Origin: Planctomycetota bacterium
GTDB lineage: Bacteria > Planctomycetota > Brocadiia > SM23-32
Direction of reading: 5' to 3'
DNA length: 10,823 bases
NCBI GenBank assembly: GCA_018334735.1
Contig: JAGXLK010000028.1
Coordinates: forward strand, 1-10,823
Under the pieces are notes generated by a model. The model made no database searches. It worked only from the letters and a program-made list of their open reading frames with translations, and had not been told where the DNA came from. Both the position numbers and the translations under genes were made by a program. This document shows positions 1 through 6,260 of the stretch, piece after piece. Within the stretch, counting starts at the first letter, position 1. The number at the start of each line of letters is the position of its first letter.

Positions 1-55
1 CTCAGCTACGGTAAAATGTCCTGATTCGGGCACGCGACCACCTTGATTCTGACAC
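1..55. mobile_element. Possible insertion-sequence end (terminal direct repeats), cut by window edge
   Basis: Two direct copies of a 14-base unit lie 22 bases apart. CCTGATTCGGGCAC is at 20-33 and CTTGATTCTGACAC at 42-55, matching at 11 of 14 positions. On the minus strand the outer end reads GTGTCAGAATC. IS21-like elements are known for several repeated transposase-binding units near each tip and for tips beginning with TGT, so this could be the tip of such an element extending left out of the window. No transposase or second tip is visible, so the call is weak. It would fit with the truncated gene that follows. Confidence 0.22.
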
Positions 56-197
56 TTTCACCCGCTAATATTGTTGCCACTTCGGGCGGGGGATATCCTG
101 AGCCGAAAACTCAAGTGTCCCATCCTTTTTAAACTTTCAAGACCGACGGGGAAAAGTATGGCAATACTGTACAAAAACAAAGACCGCAAAACTATAA

Positions 198-866
198 CGA
201 GCACAAGAAAATGGGAAAATTGCCAGCGGAGGAGGATTGCCACACGGATTCATGTACATGCGGCGGTATTACCTGAGAGGTTTCGAAAACTTCATGATGG
301 ACGTGGCTTCAGATGACCCGAGACTGCAGTCGCTGATAGAATTGGTCCAAAACTACAACTGCACGGTCGTGGAGAAATATCTTGAACTCGGGGCTGAGAT
401 GATGGGGTTCGGCGAAGATCTGGGACTCCAGGATTCGCTTCCCATGAGTCCCGCACGGTGGCGCAAGGTCATCAAACCGTCATACGCTAAAATGTTCAGG
501 CCGTGTCGGGAACGTGACATCCCGATCCGTCTCCATACCGACGGTCACATTCTGGAGATCATTCCCGATCTCCAAGAAGTTGGAGTGACTCTATTGAACC
601 CACAATTCCGGTCCAATGGTTTGGAAGGTCTGAAGGAAGTTGCCAGAGGCAAGATTGCTCTGCATCAGGACCTCGATCGCCAGCTGTTCCCCTTTGCCAG
701 CCCATCCCAAATTGAAGATCACATCGGAGAAGCATTCGAGGAACTCCACTTGCCGGAAGGCGGCCTCATGTTCTATGCAGAATGTGAACCCGATGTCCCA
801 CTCGAAAATATCGATGCCATCTGCAGCGCTCTAAAAAAATTTTGCAATCCACCTCTACCAGACTGA
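198..866 (+). CDS. Uroporphyrinogen decarboxylase (URO-D/MtaA-like) family protein, N-terminally truncated, probably a pseudogene
   Basis: The translation resembles the C-terminal two thirds of URO-D superfamily proteins, a TIM-barrel fold that includes haem-pathway decarboxylases and corrinoid methyltransferases such as MtaA/CmuA. Recognisable landmarks are YLRGFENFMMD near the start, the IRLHTDGHI strand, the GVTLLNPQ strand, a QDLDRQ segment, a PEGG turn and a DVPLENI helix near the end. The family is usually about 340-380 residues; only about 220 codons are open here. Family-like sequence begins just after a stop at 195-197, and I see nothing recognisable in any frame upstream. The first usable start is TTG at 237, but the GGAGGAGG next to it lies one base away and encodes the family's glycine-rich segment, so it is a poor ribosome site. 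Most likely a 5'-deleted gene; which branch of the family it came from cannot be decided. Confidence 0.7.
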   Translation, partial: RAQENGKIASGGGLPHGFMYMRRYYLRGFENFMMDVASDDPRLQSLIELVQNYNCTVVEKYLELGAEMMGFGEDLGLQDSLPMSPARWRKVIKPSYAKMFRPCRERDIPIRLHTDGHILEIIPDLQEVGVTLLNPQFRSNGLEGLKEVARGKIALHQDLDRQLFPFASPSQIEDHIGEAFEELHLPEGGLMFYAECEPDVPLENIDAICSALKKFCNPPLPD

Positions 867-926
867 AAGAACCGGTTGCGGAGCTCCCATTCGATTACCG
901 GAGTGCTGATGCTGCAACTGAACTTG

Positions 927-1217
927 TTACGAGTTTATAGCAGACGCATTATCAAGATACGCTTCTGCGGTTTCTTTACCGATGGGATGCGGCTTCTCAA
1001 TTTCTATTAAAATCTTGCCTTCGCTGAAAGCTCGCACATCGCCGGTCGATTCACTGACCGTAACCGCCAGCGAATCGGTCTTCGCCGTAATCGCCGCAGC
1101 GCTTGTATGGCGCGCGCCGAGTCCACGCGGCAGCTCAACATCGACGTGCTCGGTTTCCAGATACATTTCGATTCGCCTATCCATATCGGGAGTAGCACGA
1201 GAATCCCACACAGAACA
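927..1217 (-). pseudogene. Diadenylate cyclase (DisA_N/DAC domain) C-terminal fragment
   Basis: Reading the minus strand from about 1190 to the stop at 927 gives a clear DAC-domain second half: YLETE, VELPRGLGARH, AAAITAKTDSLAVTVSESTG and EGKILIEIEKP. DAC domains condense two ATP into the messenger c-di-AMP and need two signatures, DGA and RHR. The DGA half is absent, and the second signature reads RHT, so the product cannot be an active cyclase alone. The only start is GTG at 1211 with no convincing ribosome site. The frame stays open upstream only to the TGA at 1218-1220, which ends the arsenate-reductase relic. It converges on the URO-D fragment with 60 bases between. The family is recognised with good confidence; the parent architecture (CdaA-like or a larger multidomain protein) is unknown. 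Confidence 0.65.
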
Positions 1218-1388
1218 TCAAAGCACTTCAGGCAATGACTCAACAAACGACCGGATTTGGTCTCGGATACGCCGGCACCGCTGCGCAGAGATGTCCACAC
1301 CGCTTTCCTGCGTCACTTTGACCGCGCGCGTATTCAGCTTATACGGTTCAACAACAGCTGAGTATACTTCAATCTTCTCAGGTTTTCC
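1218..1388 (-). pseudogene. Arsenate reductase / low-molecular-weight phosphatase-like relic with internal deletion
   Basis: On the minus strand, codons from about 1388 down to the TGA at 1218-1220 read like two separate parts of an ArsC (thioredoxin-type)/LMW-phosphatase protein. The first part has EKIEVYSA, EP, LN-RAVKV and GVDISAQR, which normally sits around residues 30-65. It runs straight into RRIRDQIRSFVESLP, which resembles the usual C-terminal helix. The P-loop (C-x5-R) at the N terminus and the middle section with the conserved Asp loop are missing. There is no start codon with a ribosome site, and the frame is closed upstream by a TGA at 1425-1427. It is in the same frame as the diadenylate cyclase relic, two codons before it. 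Family recognised from memory of motifs; a dead fragment. Confidence 0.5.
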
Positions 1389-1414
1389 GAAGACAAAAGT
1401 GAGGGAAAGCCCTA

Positions 1415-1442
1415 TTGTTAACCATCAAAAATGACTTATTAT
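1415..1442 (+). promoter_or_regulatory. Candidate sigma-70 promoter for the superoxide reductase gene
   Basis: TTGTTA at 1415-1420 (4 of 6 to the -35 consensus) and TATTAT at 1437-1442 (5 of 6 to the -10 consensus) are 16 bases apart. They would start a transcript near 1450 with a leader of about 150 bases. A second AT-rich stretch (TATTTAAT, 1516-1523) could be an alternative -10 but lacks a good -35. Pattern match only. Confidence 0.33.
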
Positions 1443-1597
1443 ATTTCATGTGAGCTGAGAAAGCTTTTGAAACGATACAAATGATGAGTGAAAAAGTTCC
1501 GGCTCCGACATGTTGTATTTAATTCTTTCAGCAGGAGCATGAGGTATCCAAACGGAAAAATCGATGCCGAACAACTTCGTCAAAGGAGCAGAACAAG

Positions 1598-1999
1598 ATG
1601 TCTGAAAACGAAGAATGTTGCAAGTGTGAAGATGATCTGCACTGTGGAGTCAACAAAGCCGAAACCGATGATGCTGAACAGATGAGCGCACTGGAAAAGA
1701 AACATGTTCCGGTCATTACCGCCCCGGATACCGTCAGGACAGGAGAATGTTTCGAAGTCACCGTCGAGGTGGGCAAATACAAGGACCACCCCTCCGACCC
1801 CGACCATTTCATCAACTTCATTGAGCTCTACGCCGACGAGACGTACCTCGGACGAGCCCATTTTGTGCATGGAAAGATGTGTCCGGTCGTCACCTTCTGC
1901 GTTTCGCTCGACCATATACACAAACAACTTCGCGCTTTCGAGTGGTGCAACATCCACGGCACCTGGGAAAGCGATTCACCGCTGACTGTGGAAGAGTAA
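1598..1999 (+). CDS. Superoxide reductase (desulfoferrodoxin/neelaredoxin-type)
   Basis: A 133-residue soluble protein that would reduce superoxide to hydrogen peroxide without making oxygen, the usual strategy of anaerobes. The single-iron site ligands are all visible: His36 in KKHVPVI, His64 and His70 in HPSDPDHFI, and Cys117 and His120 in CNIHGTW, giving the family's four-His one-Cys centre. The lysine before the first ligand is kept (Lys35), but the glutamate normally two before it is Lys34, with Glu33 one place further away. There is no desulforedoxin domain; instead the first 30 residues are acidic and hold four cysteines (7, 8, 10, 16). AAAGGAG at 1582-1588 lies nine bases before the ATG and fixes the start. 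It stands alone, with gene relics upstream and a convergent gene downstream. Function is confident from the metal ligands; the electron donor is unknown. Confidence 0.92.
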   Translation: MSENEECCKCEDDLHCGVNKAETDDAEQMSALEKKHVPVITAPDTVRTGECFEVTVEVGKYKDHPSDPDHFINFIELYADETYLGRAHFVHGKMCPVVTFCVSLDHIHKQLRAFEWCNIHGTWESDSPLTVEE

Positions 2000-2270
2000 T
2001 ATCCCCCGCCGTCCCGCCACAAAAGCCACCGCCAGGATCCAGGGTGCCCCCGTGGTCCATCGGTTGGTCGAGCGCATGAGTTCGCCCCTTTGAGCAGTGG
2101 TTGTATGAATTTCGGCGATCTAATGGACGGAAAAGAGGCAAAGCAGTGTCGGCGACTCAGCCCGCTCAACAAACGAAGCATTTTGGCCGGTTTTACAAGG
2201 TTTTGTGGCTGCGATCCGATATGCCGCATGGACCGGGAGTTCTGACCGCGTAAAAAGGTTTGCCGTTCCT

Positions 2271-4163
2271 TTATTTTCCCGATTCAGCAATCGTAACAAT
2301 CTTTTCAATCGCAATACGCAACCACTGCTGGTTCCAACTGTGGGGGGCCTTGACAGTGTTATCGTAAGCATGGCGGATTTTGAGCCCCTGCAGCTGCTCG
2401 TGGAAGCTGGCGGTGTGCGATTCATCTTTCGGACAGGCCCAGCGGTTACCGAAAAACTGGTGGCCCAGCAGCACCAGACGTGTTTTATCCCGAAACTCCT
2501 CGGCATTCTTCACCACCAATTTCTTCGGAAGGTAATTCAGAAAATTCTCCTTCGTACCGTAATGTTTTTCAGTGCTCCATATCCCGTAATCGTTCTCATC
2601 CATGATCAATGGAGCGTCCCAGGAACAGGCGTATCCAAAGAAGTCCGGATTCCTAAGAATTAGCGAGAAACTACCCCAGCCCGATTTGCTGAATCCGAGT
2701 AAAAGACGCCCATCCGGTGGCTCTACCACCGGATAGCGCTTTTCTATGAGTGGAATCACCAGTTTTTTGATATAATCTTCGTGCCGAATGGATGGGTCAC
2801 TGTCGTGCGCCCCGTACCAGGGCGTCGTATCGAAGGCCATTGTCACGCAAATCAGCTCATGTTTATTGTGCAACCCCGTTTGCTTCACTATTTGCAGGCA
2901 GTCGCCCCACCGGCCGCCAATCCCCGTATTGACCGGCAGGACATAGAGCACCCGATACGACTTGCCCTGGTCGAAAGCCTCCGGCAGAAGCACTTCGATT
3001 CTGTTTTTGCCCGCCAGGTACGGGCTTTTCACAGTGTACACCTCGACTCCCTTTTGCGGATCCTTTTCCGGTCCGCTGATATCGGTTTCGGGGGACAATT
3101 TTTTCAGGTTTCTTTCGATCTCCGTCAGTTTTGCAAGACGCCGGGCGAAAACCGGGCCGCTATCACCTGCCGTCTGGACAGCAGCGAGTTCTTCGCGGTA
3201 CCTTTCAGCCGCATTTTCGAGTTCGGGATGTTTTGACATCAGATTTTGCTTTTTTCGCCGGAGTTTTTGCCGGACTTTCTTTTTTTGTGCTTTGAGGATT
3301 TCCCCCTGATTTCGCACCACAACTTTCCCTTCTTTACTCAGAACCGTCTGACCCTCCAACGGTAGGTACCACGCTCCGCCGATCTGTTGGCCCAACTTCT
3401 TAATCCGGTGGTCCCCTGACTTGATCCGCCCGAAATGCAGGTAGCCGAAAGCATCCGGATTATCGAACCGAGCGCGGAACGCCGAAGAGGCAAAACGTTT
3501 GCCGGACGTATAAGAAAACCGGATCGCGGCAAAACGCCACACATCTCCCTTTTTTGCCTGTCCGCCCAGGTCAGACCACGGTATCATCAGTTCCACGATC
3601 CACCCCTTTTCATCCTGGGAGCCGCCCGACCGCCACCCTTTTGCATTCCAGCCTATGTCAGCGTCTTTCGGTACCTTCCAGATCTGATCCCAATGAGTGC
3701 CTCGGGCATTGATCGCAAACTTGCGATACTTTTGAGGATCTTCGGGCCCCCGTGAAAAATAAAGTTCTATTGAGTCATCCCGCCACAGATTCGCATCGTC
3801 CCGTTTGGTCGCTGTCGCCCGGATTTTTCCCGGTTCATCTTCGTAATTACGTATGGCAAAATACAGACCTTCTTGATCGAACGCAACGTGAAGATCTGTT
3901 TTCACGGGAGCCCGACGCGGATCCGACGCATGGAAATCATAGAATCCTGTGAAAACGGGGTTCTCGCCCCAGCATTGATCGTTGAGTTTTCCATCAATTT
4001 TCGGCCCTCTCTCGATCTCTACGGCGTGTTGAAGCGACAAAACGCGTGGCATTCTGGCGGCAAAAACCGGGGGCAACAACAGCCAGGTGACGCATAGAAC
4101 CAACCGGACTATCCAGGAAGATCTTCTTGCAACCATATCCAGAAAACCTGCACCAGAATGCAT
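2271..4163 (-). CDS. Secreted CBM9-like domain / coiled coil / esterase D-type alpha-beta hydrolase fusion
   Basis: A 630-residue exported protein. Residues about 14-35 form a signal peptide (ARRSSWIVRLVLCV..., cleavage probably after VFA). Residues about 45-245 are a CBM9-like (DOMON-like) beta-sandwich, with IDGKLND-CW, a VAFD-EGLYFAI strand, RDDSIELYF and WIVELMIPWSDLG. Residues about 285-355 are highly charged and helical, probably a coiled coil. Residues about 375-620 resemble esterase D/feruloyl-esterase-like hydrolases: nucleophile Ser492 in GFSKSG, a likely acid Asp516 in CSWDAP and a likely base His608 in APHSWNQQW. It could bind and de-esterify a polysaccharide outside the cytoplasm; the substrate is not visible. 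ATG at 4163 is chosen because AGAGAAG lies six bases upstream; a TTG at 4184 is in frame and an ATG at 4136 would leave a tidier signal peptide. It follows glnS by about 90 bases on the same strand. Confidence 0.8.
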   Translation of the reverse strand: MHSGAGFLDMVARRSSWIVRLVLCVTWLLLPPVFAARMPRVLSLQHAVEIERGPKIDGKLNDQCWGENPVFTGFYDFHASDPRRAPVKTDLHVAFDQEGLYFAIRNYEDEPGKIRATATKRDDANLWRDDSIELYFSRGPEDPQKYRKFAINARGTHWDQIWKVPKDADIGWNAKGWRSGGSQDEKGWIVELMIPWSDLGGQAKKGDVWRFAAIRFSYTSGKRFASSAFRARFDNPDAFGYLHFGRIKSGDHRIKKLGQQIGGAWYLPLEGQTVLSKEGKVVVRNQGEILKAQKKKVRQKLRRKKQNLMSKHPELENAAERYREELAAVQTAGDSGPVFARRLAKLTEIERNLKKLSPETDISGPEKDPQKGVEVYTVKSPYLAGKNRIEVLLPEAFDQGKSYRVLYVLPVNTGIGGRWGDCLQIVKQTGLHNKHELICVTMAFDTTPWYGAHDSDPSIRHEDYIKKLVIPLIEKRYPVVEPPDGRLLLGFSKSGWGSFSLILRNPDFFGYACSWDAPLIMDENDYGIWSTEKHYGTKENFLNYLPKKLVVKNAEEFRDKTRLVLLGHQFFGNRWACPKDESHTASFHEQLQGLKIRHAYDNTVKAPHSWNQQWLRIAIEKIVTIAESGK

Positions 4164-4221
4164 GAAATACTTCTCTTGCTTCAAGTGGAACGGGCCACCA
4201 GCATAAATTCTTACACCAGAA

Positions 4222-4257
4222 GTCTCTTGCGTCCTTTGGGTCCTTTCCGTCCCTCAT
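4222..4257 (-). repeat. Four-unit 9-nt tandem repeat across the glnS stop codon
   Basis: On the plus strand the units are GTCTCTTGC, GTCCTTTGG, GTCCTTTCC and GTCCCTCAT; on the minus strand this is a run of roughly nnAAAGGAC. The repeat covers the glnS stop (4254-4256) and the first 32 bases of its 3' flank. It resembles the 9-nt AAGGACACG-type arrays found between genes in many unrelated bacteria, whose role is unknown. No hairpin is formed, so it is not an intrinsic terminator. Confidence 0.6.
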
Positions 4258-5981
4258 CCCCCCTGCTTTTTCTGCTGTTTCCGTCGTTTCTGGATCTTGC
4301 GCCACTGGTCTCGCATCGTTACCGTTTGGTTGAAGACCATTTTTTCAGGACTGCTATCCCGATCGACGCAGTAGTAGCCCTTACGCTCGAACTGGAAACG
4401 AGCCCCGGACTCCGCCTCTGCCAGGCTCGGTTCGACCTTGCATGCTTTCAGAACGCGGCATGATTCCGGGTTGAGTCGGTCCTTCCAATCGGCATCCTCA
4501 CCAACCACATCTTCATCCAGCAGAAGACGTTCATAGATCCGCACGGTAACGTCGAGCGCGTGCCTTGCCGAAACCCAGTGCAGTGTGGCTTTGACCTTGC
4601 GCCCATCTGGCGCGCTCCCACCGCGGGTTTCGGGGTCATAGCTGCAGCGCAGTTCAATCACGTTCCCATTCTCGTCTTTGACCAGATCCTCGCACTTCAG
4701 AAAATAAGCGTATCGCAGCCGCACCTCGCGTCCGGGCGCCAGCCGGTAAAATTTCTTGACCGGTTCTTCCATGAAATCATCCCGTTCGATAAACAGTTCG
4801 CGGGAAAACGGGACCATTCGTGTGCCGGCACTTTCATCCTCGGGATTGTTGATAAACTCCAGCTCTTCCTCTTTGCCTTCGGGGTAATTCTCAATCACGA
4901 CTTTCAGGGGCCGCAGAACCCCCATTCGCCGCTCGCAGCGGCGGTTGAGATCCTGGCGCAGGCAGTGTTCAAGCAAGGCCATTTCGACAGTGCTGGGGGT
5001 TTTCGAGACCCCCACTTTCCCGATGAACTCGCGGAGTGCCCCGGGAGTGTAACCTCTCCGCCGCATACCACTTATCGTCGGCAGACGGGGATCGTCCAGC
5101 CCTTCAACATAGCCTTCATCCACGAGTTCGAGCAGCTTCCGCTTGCTCATGATGGTATTGGACAGATTGAACCGGGCGAACTCTATCTGCTGGGGGTGAT
5201 AAATATCCAGATGTTCAAGAAACCAATTGTAAAGAGGCCGGTGATTCTCAAACTCGATCGAGCAGATTGAGTGGGTAATTCCTTCGATAGAGTCTTCAAG
5301 CCCGTGAGCCCAATCGTAAGTGGGATAGATACACCATTCATCCCCCGTTCGATAGTGTTCCGCGTGGATGATCCGGTACATCACCGGATCACGCATATTT
5401 TGGTTGTCGTGGCTCATATCGATCTTCGCCCGGAGAACACACTCGCCTTCTTCCAAATCTCCGTTTTTCATGCACTCCAGCAAGTCCAGATTTTCCTCGA
5501 CCGATCGGTCCCTGTAAGGACTTTCTTTGCCTGGTTCATTCCAGCTTCCGCGATATTTGCTGATTTCTTCCGCGCTGAGACTGTCGACATAGGCATCGCC
5601 CTGCTCGACAAGCTGAACGGCCCAATCGTACATCCGCCCAAAATAGTCAGAGGCGAAGAACAGGCGATCTTCCCAATCGATTCCGAGCCAGCGCAAATCC
5701 TCGATAAACGCCTCAACATATTTTTGTTCTTCCGTCAGCGGATTGGTATCGTCGAAACGCAGGTTAAATTGCCCGTCATAATCCTGTGCAAGCATGTAGT
5801 TGAAATATGCCGCATAGGCGTGTCCCAGATGCGGATAGGCATTCGGCTCGGGCGGGAAACGTGTGTGCACGCGGCCCTCGTATTTGCCCTTTTCCAGATC
5901 CTCTTCGACTATCTCACGGATGAAATCGAGCGATTGTGCTTCATCAGATCCGGCGCCGTTGTTCGTGTTTTTTGCGCTCAT
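4254..5981 (-). CDS. glnS: Glutaminyl-tRNA synthetase
   Basis: A 575-residue class I synthetase that charges tRNA-Gln with glutamine in the cytoplasm. The Rossmann fold carries the HIGH signature as PEPNAYPHLGH (residues 44-54), followed by the family's NLRFDDTNP (73-81). The KMSKS loop is NTIMSKRK (275-282). The CSIEFENHRPLYNW block (240-253) is typical of GlnRS and not of GluRS, and the C-terminal half has the two beta-barrel anticodon-binding domains of the GlnRS type. Length fits the family (about 550-580). The C-terminal tail is strongly basic (RRKQQKKQGG). ATG at 5981 is preferred to an in-frame TTG at 6011 because it leaves a normal short N terminus; no Shine-Dalgarno is obvious. It is divergent from gltX, and the esterase gene follows on the same strand. 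Outside gammaproteobacteria many bacteria lack this enzyme and amidate Glu-tRNA-Gln instead. Confidence 0.96.
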   Translation of the reverse strand: MSAKNTNNGAGSDEAQSLDFIREIVEEDLEKGKYEGRVHTRFPPEPNAYPHLGHAYAAYFNYMLAQDYDGQFNLRFDDTNPLTEEQKYVEAFIEDLRWLGIDWEDRLFFASDYFGRMYDWAVQLVEQGDAYVDSLSAEEISKYRGSWNEPGKESPYRDRSVEENLDLLECMKNGDLEEGECVLRAKIDMSHDNQNMRDPVMYRIIHAEHYRTGDEWCIYPTYDWAHGLEDSIEGITHSICSIEFENHRPLYNWFLEHLDIYHPQQIEFARFNLSNTIMSKRKLLELVDEGYVEGLDDPRLPTISGMRRRGYTPGALREFIGKVGVSKTPSTVEMALLEHCLRQDLNRRCERRMGVLRPLKVVIENYPEGKEEELEFINNPEDESAGTRMVPFSRELFIERDDFMEEPVKKFYRLAPGREVRLRYAYFLKCEDLVKDENGNVIELRCSYDPETRGGSAPDGRKVKATLHWVSARHALDVTVRIYERLLLDEDVVGEDADWKDRLNPESCRVLKACKVEPSLAEAESGARFQFERKGYYCVDRDSSPEKMVFNQTVTMRDQWRKIQKRRKQQKKQGG

Positions 5982-6059
5982 GGTAAGCTCGGTTAAACAG
6001 GGAATCGGCAAAGAATTAGGTCGATAAAAAAGAGGACATAATACGCCCCAGTATGCCTG

Positions 6060-6088
6060 ATACTACGGGCCATTCGGTCGCATGTCAA
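6060..6088 (-). promoter_or_regulatory. Candidate sigma-70 promoter for glnS
   Basis: On the minus strand a perfect -35 TTGACA (6083-6088 complement) is followed after exactly 17 bases by TAGTAT (6060-6065 complement), 4 of 6 to the -10 consensus. The start would be near 6053, giving a leader of about 70 bases before the glnS ATG. Confidence 0.55.
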
Positions 6089-6180
6089 ACGTTCGCTCCT
6101 CTGTTCAAAAAACCCCCGTGCAGTTCCTTTAATGGCCCTTAAGTCTCTGGGGTCCCTCCCGCATGAGGCTCCCACCGGTA

Positions 6181-6209
6181 TTGACGCCTGCGGGTGGTTC
6201 TGGTAAATT
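6181..6209 (+). promoter_or_regulatory. Candidate extended -10 sigma-70 promoter for gltX
   Basis: TTGACG at 6181-6186 (5 of 6) and TAAATT at 6204-6209 (4 of 6) are 17 bases apart. The TGG just before the -10 gives the extended TGn motif. The predicted start near 6216 leaves a leader of about 45 bases ending in the gltX ribosome site. About 90 bases separate the two -35 hexamers of this divergent promoter pair. Confidence 0.55.
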
Positions 6210-6260
6210 TACATTAATTCCAGGGGGCCAGCGAGAGAACATCCGCTTTTGGAGTCCACA

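Noticed and set aside
982..1434. Plus-strand open frame across the two minus-strand relics
   Set aside because: The minus strand shows recognisable DAC and ArsC motifs; this frame has none.
1540..1685. Possible upstream peptide starting MRYPNGKIDAEQLRQ that overlaps the superoxide reductase start in another frame
   Set aside because: A CAGGAG lies before the ATG, but the reading degenerates inside the superoxide reductase gene and no family is recognised; leader control is possible but unsupported.
1828..2229. Long minus-strand open frame opposite the superoxide reductase gene
   Set aside because: It lies mostly antisense to a confident gene and has no recognisable motif.
2105..2245. A 46-codon plus-strand frame with FCGCDPIC near its end, between the superoxide reductase and the esterase genes
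   Set aside because: No convincing ribosome site, no recognised family and a length expected by chance. The 271-base spacer 2000-2270 otherwise shows nothing I can name.
5982..6260. tRNA or T-box leader between glnS and gltX
   Set aside because: No cloverleaf, T-box motif or terminator hairpin could be found; the promoters explain the spacer adequately.
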